This document shows, in pieces, positions 8,344-16,348 of a stretch of 50,654 nucleotides of DNA. The notes beneath the pieces were generated by a model. It saw only the letters and a list, made by a program, of their open reading frames with translations. It searched no databases and was not told where the DNA came from. Both the position numbers and the translations under genes were made by a program. The stretch's first letter is position 1. The number at the start of each line of letters is the position of its first letter. This DNA is from Cupriavidus necator (GTDB taxonomy: Bacteria; Pseudomonadota; Gammaproteobacteria; Burkholderiales; Burkholderiaceae): positions 1 through 50,654 of the forward strand of contig NZ_SROX01000028.1 in NCBI RefSeq assembly GCF_013141915.1. The letters run 5' to 3'.

Positions 8344-8823
8344 TCAGGCGCGCGGCGCCAGCACCGCGAAGATCGCCGTGGCGCGCAACAGGCAGCGCTC
8401 GCCGCTGAACAGCCGGCAGGTGCCGTAACGCAGCCGCGAGCCGAGCTTGTCGAACTCCACGCGCGCTTCGACCCAGTCGCCCAGGCGCGCGGAGTCGAGA
8501 TAGTCGAGGCTCAGGTTGACCGTCACCGCGCTTTTGGCGCGGCCGGTTTCCAGCGACATCATCATGCCGATCGCGGTATCGGCCAGCGTTGCCAGCATGC
8601 CGCCGTGCGGAATGCCCAGGTTGTTCAGGTGGCTCTCGTCGATGCGCACCGCCAGCGTGCGGCGTTCGGCGTGCAGGTAGAGCTGGCCGAAGCCGGCCAT
8701 GTAGCCGCTCATCCGGCGCAGCGGGATAAAGCCCGCCGGCACGTCGGCGCCGGCTTCGGCCGGCGCGGCGATGGCATGGGTCATCGCCGCCTCGATTTCG
8801 GCCTCGGCCATGGCGTCAGGCAA
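8344..8823 (-). CDS. PaaI-family hotdog thioesterase
   Basis: 159 residues forming a single hotdog domain. The signature NNLGIPHGGMLATLADTAIG (about residues 62-81) contains the conserved Asn, His-Gly-Gly and the Asp that usually sits on the central helix. These enzymes hydrolyse acyl-CoA or aryl-CoA thioesters and often rescue CoA from dead-end intermediates. The start overlaps the stop of the nitronate-monooxygenase-like gene upstream by 8 bases, so the two are translationally coupled. An in-frame ATG four codons later is an alternative start. Confidence 0.85.
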   Translation of the reverse strand: MPDAMAEAEIEAAMTHAIAAPAEAGADVPAGFIPLRRMSGYMAGFGQLYLHAERRTLAVRIDESHLNNLGIPHGGMLATLADTAIGMMMSLETGRAKSAVTVNLSLDYLDSARLGDWVEARVEFDKLGSRLRYGTCRLFSGERCLLRATAIFAVLAPRA

Positions 8824-9787
8824 AGTAGCGCGAGGCCACGCTGAGGTGCTCGCGGCAATCGGCCACCATGCGCGCGATCAGTTCCTCGCAGCTGGGCACG
8901 TCGTCGATCAGGCCCACGCACTGGCCGGCGCTGATGATGCCGCCGTCGGTTTCACCGGCCTTGAGCGCGGCCCTGCCACGCACGCCGGCCACCAGGTGCT
9001 TGACGTCCTCGAACTGCGCGCCGCCGGGACGGCGTTCGATGCTCACCACTTCGTCCGACACGGCGTTCTTGAGCACGCGCGCGGTGTTGTGCAGCGTGCG
9101 GAAGATCAGGTTGGTGTCGCGCTCGCTGGCCTGGACCAGCGCCTGCTTGACGTTGTCGTGGATCGGCGCCTCGCGCGTGGCGCAGAAGCGCGTGCCCATG
9201 TTGACGCCCTCGGCGCCCAGCGCCAGCGCCGCCGCCATGCCGCGTCCGTCGGCGATGCCGCCCGAGGCGATCACCGGGATCGACAGCTTGCGCACCGCCT
9301 GCGGGATCAGCACCATGCCCGGCACATCGTCCTCGCCCGGATGGCCGGCGCATTCAAAACCGTCGATCGACACCGCATCCACGCCCAGCCGCTCGGCCGA
9401 CAGCGCATGGCGCACCGCCACGCACTTGTGGATCACCTTGATGCCCGCGGCCTTGGCGCGCGCGATATGTTCCTTGGGGTTGTTGCCGGCGGTCTCGAGC
9501 ACCTTGACGCCGCTCTCGATGATGACGTCGAGGTAGCGCGCGTACGGCGGCGGATTGATCGAGGGCAGCAGGGTCAGGTTCACGCCGAACGGCTTGTCGG
9601 TCATCTCGCGGCAGCGGCGGATTTCGTCGGCCAGGGCCTCGGGCGTGGGCTGTGTCAGTGCCGTCAGGATGCCCAGGCCGCCCGCGTTGGAAACGGCGGA
9701 GGCCATTTCAGCGTAGCCAACCCATTGCATGCCGCCCTGGATGATCGGGTAGCGAATGCCAAGCAGTTCGGTGATGCGTGTCTTCAT
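8816..9787 (-). CDS. Nitronate monooxygenase / 2-nitropropane dioxygenase-like flavoprotein
   Basis: 323 residues of a TIM-barrel FMN enzyme: YPIIQGGMQWVG at the N-terminus, DGFECAGHPGEDD (about 150-162) and the phosphate-binding VIASGGIADGRGMAAAL and GAEGVNMGTRFCAT. The start at 9787 is an ATG matching the conserved N-terminus; an upstream extension of the frame is not supported. Annotation as nitronate monooxygenase is by fold. In a CoA-ester island a role on an unsaturated or oxo acyl-CoA, as for the IpdC-type proteins of steroid ring degradation, is more likely (from memory). It is coupled to the thioesterase and shares the operator at 9896 with the divergent enoyl-CoA hydratase. Confidence 0.85.
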   Translation of the reverse strand: MKTRITELLGIRYPIIQGGMQWVGYAEMASAVSNAGGLGILTALTQPTPEALADEIRRCREMTDKPFGVNLTLLPSINPPPYARYLDVIIESGVKVLETAGNNPKEHIARAKAAGIKVIHKCVAVRHALSAERLGVDAVSIDGFECAGHPGEDDVPGMVLIPQAVRKLSIPVIASGGIADGRGMAAALALGAEGVNMGTRFCATREAPIHDNVKQALVQASERDTNLIFRTLHNTARVLKNAVSDEVVSIERRPGGAQFEDVKHLVAGVRGRAALKAGETDGGIISAGQCVGLIDDVPSCEELIARMVADCREHLSVASRYFA

Positions 9788-9895
9788 GGTGGTCCTTTTG
9801 CTGTCTGCGCCGGCACGGCGCACGGGCGGTATTGTGACGCGGCGGTGCTGCCGTGGGATGCACGCCAGTCTACGGCCAGGCGCGGCGTCCCAGCC

Positions 9896-9911
9896 TCGTC
9901 GGAAGCGACGA
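9896..9911. promoter_or_regulatory. 16-bp palindrome, acyl-CoA island operator site B
   Basis: TCGTCGGAAGCGACGA, identical to the sites at 8314 and 16172. It lies in the 217-bp divergent region between the flavoprotein gene (start 9787) and the enoyl-CoA hydratase gene (start 10005), so it could control both directions. Confidence 0.75.
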
Positions 9912-10004
9912 TTGCGGGCGGCGCATTCTGCACTAGTGTTGGCCGAGCCCCGCTGCCGGCGCCCCCGTCCCGGCATCCCTCCCCTTTTTCCAGCAGGAGC
10001 CAGC

Positions 10005-10880
10005 ATGACGCAAGCCACGCCTTCGTTCGAAACCCTGCGCTACGCCGTTGAAGACGGCGTCGCCACCATCACCCTGCACCGCCCGGACCAGCTCAATGCC
10101 TTTACCGCGCAGATGATGCACGAGTTGATCGCCGCGTTCGACGCCACCGATGCCGACGACAACGTACGCGCCGTGATCGTCACCGGCTCCGGCCGCGCCT
10201 TTTGCGCCGGCGCCGACCTGTCCGGCGGCAGCTCCACCTTCGATTTCGAAAAGCGCTATGGCGCCAGCCCGGACAGCGCGCATCGCGATGGCGGCGGGCG
10301 CGTGTCGCTGCGCATCTTCCGCAGCCTCAAGCCGGTGATCGCCGCGGTCAACGGCGCCGCGGTCGGCGTGGGCGTGACCATGCAGCTGCCGATGGATATC
10401 CGGCTGGCCTCGACCGACGCCAAGTTCGGCTTTGTCTTTGCACGCCGGGGCATCACGCCGGAAGCGGCGTCGTCCTGGTTCCTGTCGCGCGTGGTCGGGA
10501 TTTCGACCGCGCTGGAATGGTGCTATACCGGCCGCGTGTTCTCGGCGCAGGAGGCGCACGAGCGCGGCCTGGTGCGCTCGCTGCACGCACCCGAAGACCT
10601 GTTGCCGGCAGCGCAGGCGATTGCGCGCGAAATCGTCGCCAATGCCGCCCCGGTCTCGGTGGCGATCTCGCGCCAGCTGATCTGGCGCATGGCCGGCGCC
10701 AGCCACCCGATGGAAGCACATAAGCTGGACAGCCGCGCGATCCAGTCGCGCGGCCGCTCCGCCGACGTCAAGGAAGGCGTCAGCGCATTCCTGGAAAAGC
10801 GCCCCGCCGCGTTCCCGGAAACCGTGTCGCGGGACATGCCGGACTTCTTCGACTGGACCGGCGAACCGCCCTTCGCCTGA
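10005..10880 (+). CDS. Enoyl-CoA hydratase/isomerase family protein
   Basis: 291 residues of the crotonase fold. Recognisable parts are VATITLHRPDQLNAFTAQM, the oxyanion-hole segment GSGRAFCAGADLSGG (about 63-77), and the second part KPVIAAVNGAAVGVG with LPMDIRLAS. After that comes FGFVFARRGITPEAASSWFL, where Glu at the usual catalytic position is present (PEAASSW). An insertion between the oxyanion hole and the next helix (about 78-100) makes it slightly longer than typical 260-residue members. It hydrates or isomerises a 2-enoyl-CoA. ATG 10005 follows a CAGGAG ribosome binding site. The nitroreductase gene follows after 33 bases and is probably cotranscribed. Confidence 0.9.
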   Translation: MTQATPSFETLRYAVEDGVATITLHRPDQLNAFTAQMMHELIAAFDATDADDNVRAVIVTGSGRAFCAGADLSGGSSTFDFEKRYGASPDSAHRDGGGRVSLRIFRSLKPVIAAVNGAAVGVGVTMQLPMDIRLASTDAKFGFVFARRGITPEAASSWFLSRVVGISTALEWCYTGRVFSAQEAHERGLVRSLHAPEDLLPAAQAIAREIVANAAPVSVAISRQLIWRMAGASHPMEAHKLDSRAIQSRGRSADVKEGVSAFLEKRPAAFPETVSRDMPDFFDWTGEPPFA

Positions 10881-10913
10881 GCCGCTCGAATCGATCTATT
10901 CTCCGGAGTCCCG

Positions 10914-11585
10914 ATGCAAGTCAGCCAAGCCGTCGCCAGCCGCAAGTCCGTCCGCGGCTTCCTGCCCCGGGCCGTTGCGCCCGACACCATCCGCCGCGTG
11001 CTCGATGCCGCCGCGCGGGCCCCGTCAGGCGGCAATCTGCAGCCGTGGCACATCCATGTGGTCGGCGGCGAGGCGCTGCAGCGCCTGCTCGGCGTCATGC
11101 GCGAACGCATTGCCCAGGCGCCCGCCGGCGAAGCGCGCGAGTACGACATCTACCCGCGCGAACTGGTCTCGCCCTACCGCGAGCGCCGCTTCCAGGTGGG
11201 CGAGGCGCTCTATCACCACCTCGGCATTCCGCGCGAGGACAAGGCGCGGCGGCTGGCGCAGTTCGCCAGCAACTTCACCTTCTTCGGCGCACCGCTCGCG
11301 CTGTTCTGCACGGTAGACCGGCGCATGGGCCCGCCGCAATGGTCGGACCTCGGCATGTACCTGCAGACGGTGATGCTGTTGCTGCGCGAGGAAGGCCTGG
11401 ACAGCTGCGCGCAGGAGTGCTGGGCAATGTATCCGCAGACCGTTGCCGATTTCCTCGCGCTGCCGGCCGAACGGATGCTGTTCAGCGGCATGGCGATCGG
11501 CTACGAGGACCCCGCGGCGCCCGCCAACCAGCTGCGCGCCGAGCGCGCGCCGCTGGCGGAATTCACCGAGTTCATGGGCATTTGA
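10914..11585 (+). CDS. Nitroreductase family protein
   Basis: 223 residues of the FMN-dependent nitroreductase fold. The N-terminal RKSVRGFLPRAVAPDTIRRVLDAA and APSGGNLQPWHIHVVGG segments bind FMN. The C-terminal part contains WSDLGMYLQTVMLLLREEG and a second FMN-contacting GMAIGYEDP. The natural reaction is NAD(P)H-dependent reduction of nitro, quinone or enone groups. In this island a reductive or dehydrogenating step on a CoA intermediate is possible but cannot be read from sequence. A CGGAG ribosome binding site precedes the ATG. It ends 30 bp before the convergent LuxR-type regulator. Confidence 0.88.
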   Translation: MQVSQAVASRKSVRGFLPRAVAPDTIRRVLDAAARAPSGGNLQPWHIHVVGGEALQRLLGVMRERIAQAPAGEAREYDIYPRELVSPYRERRFQVGEALYHHLGIPREDKARRLAQFASNFTFFGAPLALFCTVDRRMGPPQWSDLGMYLQTVMLLLREEGLDSCAQECWAMYPQTVADFLALPAERMLFSGMAIGYEDPAAPANQLRAERAPLAEFTEFMGI

Positions 11586-11615
11586 ACTGGCACCGGGCGG
11601 CCGGCGGGTTGCGGA

Positions 11616-14378
11616 TCAAAGCAGGCCAAGCTGGCGCGCGATCGCCACCGCCTGGGTGCGATTGCTGGCGTGCAGCTTGGCGCTGATATTGCGCAGGTGC
11701 GTACGCACCGTGGTCTCGGACACAAACAGGCGCTCGGCCATGGCGACGTTGGAATAGCCCTCGGCCAGCAGGTGCAGCACCTTCTGCTCCTTGGGCGTCA
11801 GCGGTTCCACCAGCGCCGCCGGCGCCGGCCGGCCAGCGCCGGCAGACGGCTCCGCGACGGCCAGGCCGCAAGCCTGCAGCAGCCTTTCAACGTAGGGAGC
11901 CGGCAGGCTGGCCGCCTGCCGCGCGCAGGCGTCGGCCACCAGCCGGCGCACATCGTCGCCCTCGTCGGCAAAGATGCGGACAAAGCCTTCGGCCGCGCCG
12001 AAGCGCAGCGCCTCGCCCATCACCACCAGCGCATGCGCGCCATCGCCGGTGCGCTGCCATGCCTGCGCCAGCAGGATGCGCAGCTTGAGCGCACGGCGCA
12101 TCAGCTGGTTGCCGGCGGCGGCCGCGAGTTCGCGCTCGATCGCTTCGCGCACCGGCGTGCCGGGGCGCGCATACAGGTCCAGCCGCAGCCGGCCGAGCGT
12201 GATGTCCTCGACATCGCTGGCAAAGGAGCTGACCCCGGGGCGCGTGCGCCACAGCGCCGGATCGGCGGCCCGCTCGATCGCCTCTTGCGCGGCGTGCACA
12301 TTGCCCTGGCGCAACGCCAGGCGGGCGCGCTCCAGCATCGCGGCCATCACCAGCCGCGTGAGGCCGCGATGGTGTCCCAGCGCTTCGAGCTGTGCCAGCC
12401 ATTCGTGAGCCTGGTCGGCCTCGCCGCGCTCGAAGGCGATGCGGGCCAGCACCGCATGCCCGGTGATGATCTGGTCGGGCAGGCCGAGGTCGCGCGACAG
12501 CGGCAAGTAGACGTTGAGCAGGCGGCTGGCGCGTTCGGAATCGCCGCTTTCGTAAAGGCCCTCGGCCAGGAGAATGCCGGCCATGGCGTTGCCATTGGTG
12601 GGGCCGAAACGGTTCGGCAGCATCGTGCTGGCGGCAATGCGGAAACGGGCCAGCGCCTGCTGCAGCCGCCCCTGGCGCAAATCGATCAGCCCTTCGACCG
12701 ATTCCGAGAAAATCTTGTTGAAGTTGCTGTCCGAACCGCGCACCGCATGCCGCGCCACCTGCAGCAGCCGGCGCGCTTCGGGATAGTCGCCCGCCACCGC
12801 CGCCAGCCGCGCCATCGAGGTGGCCAGGATCGCGTCGGGGAAGGCATAGCCCATCGGCAACGGCGGCAGCTCGTTGCGGGCAAAGGCGCGCGCGTCGTCG
12901 AAGCGGTCCATCATGTTCAGCAGCATGTGGCGCAGAGCGCGGATATGGGCCAGCAGGTCGCCGGCCGCCCCCGCGGTGGGGATCTGCTGCAGCAGCGCGA
13001 TGGCTTCGGCCGGCCCGCGCGTGAACGACACCGCCCACACCCGCGCAATCTGCAGCTTGGGCAGCCGGGCCAGTTCCTCGGCCGGCACCGCCTCGAGCCA
13101 GCGCGTCAGGAGGCGCATGCGGCCCTGCGCCAGCAGGTCGTCGGCGGCGCCATCCAGCAACTGCAGCGCAGGCGCCAGCGCCCCGGCGGCGAAGGCATGT
13201 TCGATGGCGGGCACCAGGCGCCCCTGCGACTCATACCAGCGCGACGCCGACAGGTGCAGCTGCGGCACGGCTTCGGGCATGGCCTGCGCCAGCTGCGCGC
13301 GTAGGAAGCCGGAAAACAGGCTGTGATAGCGATACCATTGCTCGGACGCGGCGCCGGAGCCGCGTTCGCCGTAGCGTTCGCTCTCCAGCGGCAGCAGGAA
13401 CAGGTTGGCGCGCTCCAGCCAGGCCAGGATGTCTTCGCTGCTGCCGGCGGTGGCGGGCTGGCACACCGCGTCGCACAGCGGCCCGCACAGCTGGTCCAGG
13501 ATCGAGGTGCGCAGCAGGAAGTCGCGCACCGGCTCGGGCAGGTGCAGGAAGACGTCTTCGACCAGGTAATCGGCAATCGCCGCGTTCGAGCCCGAGAAAC
13601 CGGCGATAAAGCCCTCTGGCTGGGTGCGCCGTTCCAGCGCCACCGACGCCAGCCACAGCGCCGTGGCCCAGCCCTCGGTGCGCCGGTGCAGCACGCTGAT
13701 GGCGGCCTGCTCCAGCTTCAGCCCGCGCGCCTGGCGCAGGAAGGACGCGGTCTCGTCGGCGGAAAAGCGCAGCTGCGCTGGCTCGATCTCGAGCAGTTCG
13801 CCGCGCGCGCGCAGGCGCGCCAGGCCGGTCTCGGGCACCCAGCGCGTGCCGATCACCACGCGGCAGCCCGGCGGCAGGCTTTCCACCAGCTGCCAGACCA
13901 GTCCGGCCACGGCTGCGTTCTGGACGGCTTCGAAATCGTCAAGGAACAGCGTGAAGTCGCCGTGATGGCTGGCAAGGCGATCGATCAGGGCAAGCGCCTG
14001 CTCGCCCGGGTCCTGCGCCAGCGCCTGGCGCGCCGACCGGTCCGGCCCGCCGCTGCCCAGGCCCTGCGCGATGGCGGCCTCGATCGAGCCGAGGAAGCGC
14101 GAGGTGTCATTGTCGGAGCGGTCCAGCGTGAGCCACGCGGTGCGGCCGCCGGCGGCCTCGAGCCGCGCGCGGCACTGGAGCATGGCGGTGGTCTTGCCGA
14201 AGCCGGCGGGCGCGCGCACCAGCACCAGCTTGACGAAGCCCGCCGCGCACACGGCCTCGCAGATCGCCGCGCGCTGGACCTGGAACGGCGTCAGCAGCGG
14301 CGGGCGCAGCTTGGCGGCCAGCGATGCCGCGCCGGCAGGTGGCGGCGTGCGCCGTCCGGTCTCCTCGATACTTGCCAT
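11616..14378 (-). CDS. LuxR-family ATP-dependent regulator (MalT/AlkS type, LAL)
   Basis: 920 residues. The N-terminal STAND-type NTPase carries Walker A APAGFGKT at 56-63, and FTLFLDDFE at about 140 is Walker B. A long central TPR-like helical region (about 400-820) follows. The C-terminal LuxR helix-turn-helix (about 855-920) starts LTPKEQKVLHLLAEGYSNVA and ends LHASNRTQAVAIARQLG. Family members such as MalT and AlkS are ATP- and ligand-dependent activators of catabolic operons. Its position inside the acyl-CoA island makes it the leading candidate for binding TCGTCGGAAGCGACGA, though that is inference. The next upstream gene on the same strand is the CoA ligase, 167 bp beyond its start. 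Confidence 0.9.
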   Translation of the reverse strand: MASIEETGRRTPPPAGAASLAAKLRPPLLTPFQVQRAAICEAVCAAGFVKLVLVRAPAGFGKTTAMLQCRARLEAAGGRTAWLTLDRSDNDTSRFLGSIEAAIAQGLGSGGPDRSARQALAQDPGEQALALIDRLASHHGDFTLFLDDFEAVQNAAVAGLVWQLVESLPPGCRVVIGTRWVPETGLARLRARGELLEIEPAQLRFSADETASFLRQARGLKLEQAAISVLHRRTEGWATALWLASVALERRTQPEGFIAGFSGSNAAIADYLVEDVFLHLPEPVRDFLLRTSILDQLCGPLCDAVCQPATAGSSEDILAWLERANLFLLPLESERYGERGSGAASEQWYRYHSLFSGFLRAQLAQAMPEAVPQLHLSASRWYESQGRLVPAIEHAFAAGALAPALQLLDGAADDLLAQGRMRLLTRWLEAVPAEELARLPKLQIARVWAVSFTRGPAEAIALLQQIPTAGAAGDLLAHIRALRHMLLNMMDRFDDARAFARNELPPLPMGYAFPDAILATSMARLAAVAGDYPEARRLLQVARHAVRGSDSNFNKIFSESVEGLIDLRQGRLQQALARFRIAASTMLPNRFGPTNGNAMAGILLAEGLYESGDSERASRLLNVYLPLSRDLGLPDQIITGHAVLARIAFERGEADQAHEWLAQLEALGHHRGLTRLVMAAMLERARLALRQGNVHAAQEAIERAADPALWRTRPGVSSFASDVEDITLGRLRLDLYARPGTPVREAIERELAAAAGNQLMRRALKLRILLAQAWQRTGDGAHALVVMGEALRFGAAEGFVRIFADEGDDVRRLVADACARQAASLPAPYVERLLQACGLAVAEPSAGAGRPAPAALVEPLTPKEQKVLHLLAEGYSNVAMAERLFVSETTVRTHLRNISAKLHASNRTQAVAIARQLGLL

Positions 14379-14494
14379 TGGCTGTTTGTCGTCTCCCGCA
14401 CATCGCGGCCCTGGACGGGCGCGCGATGCGCCCCCGGCTGCAAGACGCAGGCGGGTGGCCGTGGCTGTGGTGTAGCGAGGAATTATGACGTAAA

Positions 14495-14524
14495 CCGCTG
14501 CGCTCGCTCAAACGCACGCAGCGG
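14495..14524 (-). terminator. Possible weak terminator after the CoA ligase
   Basis: CCGCTGCG pairs with CGCAGCGG over a 14-base loop. Read on the minus strand the hairpin is followed by TTTACGTC. It lies just past the ligase stop codon. The loop is long and the T-run short, so this may only be an incidental inverted repeat. Confidence 0.3.
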
Positions 14525-14545
14525 GCTGCACCGTTTGCCGGTGCT

Positions 14546-16093
14546 TCACACCAGCTTGCTGGCGTGCCCGGCCCAGTAGCGGTCGCGCAGCAGCCGCTTG
14601 AGCAGCTTGCCGGTAGGCAGGCGCGGCAGCTCGGGCTCGAAGTCCACCGAGCGCGGGCATTTGATGGCAGACAGGTTGGCGCGGCAGAACGCGATCAGCT
14701 CGGCGGCCAGTTCTGGCCCCGCCTCGCCCATCTCGGCGGGCTGCACCACGGCCTTTACCTCTTCGCCGAAATCCTCGTTGGGCACGCCGATCACGGCGAC
14801 ATCCATCACCTTCGGATGCGTCATCAGCAGGTTCTCGGCCTCTTGCGGGTAGATGTTGACGCCGCCGGAGATGATCATGTTGGCCTTGCGGTCGGTCAGG
14901 TACAGGTAACCGTCCGCGTCGACGTAGCCCACGTCGCCGATGGTGCTCCAGTCCGGATGCTGCGGATGGCGCGTCTCGGCGGTCTTGGCGGCGTCGTTGT
15001 GGTACGTGAAGGGGCGGCCCTCGGCAAAGTAGATGGTGCCCGGCTCGCCAGGTGGCAGCAGCGCGCCGTCGGGCCCGCAGATGCGCAGCTTGCCGACCAT
15101 GGCCCGGCCCACCGTACCCTTGCGCGCCAGCCATTCCGGCGTATCGACCACGGTCACGCCATTGCCTTCGGTACCGGCGTAGTACTCCCAGATCACCGGT
15201 CCCCACCACGCGATCATGGCTTCCTTGACCTGCACCGGGCATGGCGCCGCCGCGTGGATCGCCACGCGCAGCGACGATACGTCATAGCCTTGCCGCTGCG
15301 CCTCGGGCAGCTTGAGCATGCGCGAGAACATCGTCGGCACCAGCTGCGTGTGGGTGATGCGGTGTTGCTGCACCAGCCGCAGGAACTGCTCGGCGTCGAA
15401 ATGCTCCATCACCACCGCGGTGCCGCCCAGCGCCTGCACCGTCATGGTGTAGCGCAGCGGCGCGGCGTGGTACAGCGGCGCGGGCGACAGGTAGCGCGTG
15501 TCGGCGTCGAAGCCGTAGAGCCGCTGGCACAGGGCGGTCAGCGTCGTCGGCGCCTCGATGTCGGGGCTCGACGGGGGTGCGTACACACCTTTGGGCCGGC
15601 CGGTGGTGCCGGACGAATACAACATGTCGCCGCCGGTCACCTCGTCGTCGATGGGCGTTGCCGGGCAGCCGGCCAGCGCGGCCGCGTAGTCGTCGTAGCC
15701 CGGCACCGTGCCGTCCAGCATCAGGCGCCCCTGCAAGGCGGGCGTCTGGCCGGTCAGCGCCGCGGCAATTTCGGCCTGCGCGTGCGTGGTGACCAGCAGG
15801 CGGGCGCCGCTGTCATTGACGATATAGGCCGCGTCGGCGGCGTTCAGGCGCGTGCTCAGGCAGATATAGACGATGCCGCTGCGCTGCGCGCCCCAGCACA
15901 GCTCGAACAGCCGCGGATGGTTCTCCACCATGAAGGCCACGCGGTCGCCGGGCTGCAGGCCCAGCTTGCGGAACAGGTGGGCGACCTGGTTCGAGCGCTG
16001 GTCCAGCTCGCGGTAGGTGACGACGGCGCCGCTGCTGCCCATGATGACGGCGGGCTTGTCGGGCGTGCGCTGCGCGTGGATGTGCGGATGCAT
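14546..16093 (-). CDS. AMP-dependent acyl-CoA synthetase (ligase)
   Basis: 515 residues of the ANL adenylating family. The P-loop is YSSGTTGRPKGVYAP (about 165-180). Later come the AMP-binding YYAGTEGNGVTV, the hinge Asp in YLTDRKANMIISGGVNIYP, and the C-terminal lysine motif PTGKLLKRLLRD. The protein activates a carboxylic acid to an acyl-CoA, the entry step of the island. The start at 16093 was chosen because it gives the normal N-terminus (MHPHIHAQRTPDKPAVI); the frame stays open upstream to 16321 without a family match. It is divergent from the acyl-CoA dehydrogenase at 16349 across two copies of the palindrome. Substrate unknown. Confidence 0.92.
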   Translation of the reverse strand: MHPHIHAQRTPDKPAVIMGSSGAVVTYRELDQRSNQVAHLFRKLGLQPGDRVAFMVENHPRLFELCWGAQRSGIVYICLSTRLNAADAAYIVNDSGARLLVTTHAQAEIAAALTGQTPALQGRLMLDGTVPGYDDYAAALAGCPATPIDDEVTGGDMLYSSGTTGRPKGVYAPPSSPDIEAPTTLTALCQRLYGFDADTRYLSPAPLYHAAPLRYTMTVQALGGTAVVMEHFDAEQFLRLVQQHRITHTQLVPTMFSRMLKLPEAQRQGYDVSSLRVAIHAAAPCPVQVKEAMIAWWGPVIWEYYAGTEGNGVTVVDTPEWLARKGTVGRAMVGKLRICGPDGALLPPGEPGTIYFAEGRPFTYHNDAAKTAETRHPQHPDWSTIGDVGYVDADGYLYLTDRKANMIISGGVNIYPQEAENLLMTHPKVMDVAVIGVPNEDFGEEVKAVVQPAEMGEAGPELAAELIAFCRANLSAIKCPRSVDFEPELPRLPTGKLLKRLLRDRYWAGHASKLV

Positions 16094-16171
16094 GGCGTGG
16101 AACTCCTCGACTGGGATGGTGGCACGGCGGATGCCGGTTCCGCATTCTCGGAACCCTGGCCGGTTCCACCA

Positions 16172-16187
16172 TCGTCGGAAGCGACGA
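16172..16187. promoter_or_regulatory. 16-bp palindrome, acyl-CoA island operator site C
   Basis: TCGTCGGAAGCGACGA, identical to the sites at 8314 and 9896, in the 255-bp divergent region between the CoA ligase (start 16093) and the acyl-CoA dehydrogenase (start 16349). Confidence 0.75.
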
Positions 16188-16253
16188 AGCGGCATCGGCC
16201 GCTTTTTGCCGCAGCGCCGCAAAAAGAAGTCGCCGCCAGCCAGCTGGCCAGCT

Positions 16254-16269
16254 TCGTCCGATGCGACGA
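16254..16269. promoter_or_regulatory. Variant 16-bp palindrome, acyl-CoA island operator site D
   Basis: TCGTCCGATGCGACGA matches the other three sites at 14 of 16 positions. Both arms, TCGTC and GACGA, are kept, and the two changes fall in the spacer. It lies 66 bp downstream of site C and 79 bp before the acyl-CoA dehydrogenase start. The pair suggests one site for each direction of the divergent promoters. Confidence 0.65.
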
Positions 16270-16348
16270 TGCGCCGCCGGGCGGCTTGGCCGGAAGATGC
16301 CCGCCAGACTACCGCCCTCACACCGCACCCTTATCCGAAGGAGCCAAG

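Noticed and set aside
7099..8844. A 581-codon plus-strand open frame opposite the thiolase and thioesterase
   Set aside because: Antisense shadow; no family features and no ribosome binding site. The minus-strand thiolase has all catalytic residues.
14564..16348. Long in-frame extension upstream of the acyl-CoA dehydrogenase
   Set aside because: It runs antisense to the CoA ligase gene. The family N-terminus and GAAGGAG site set the start at the GTG at 16349.
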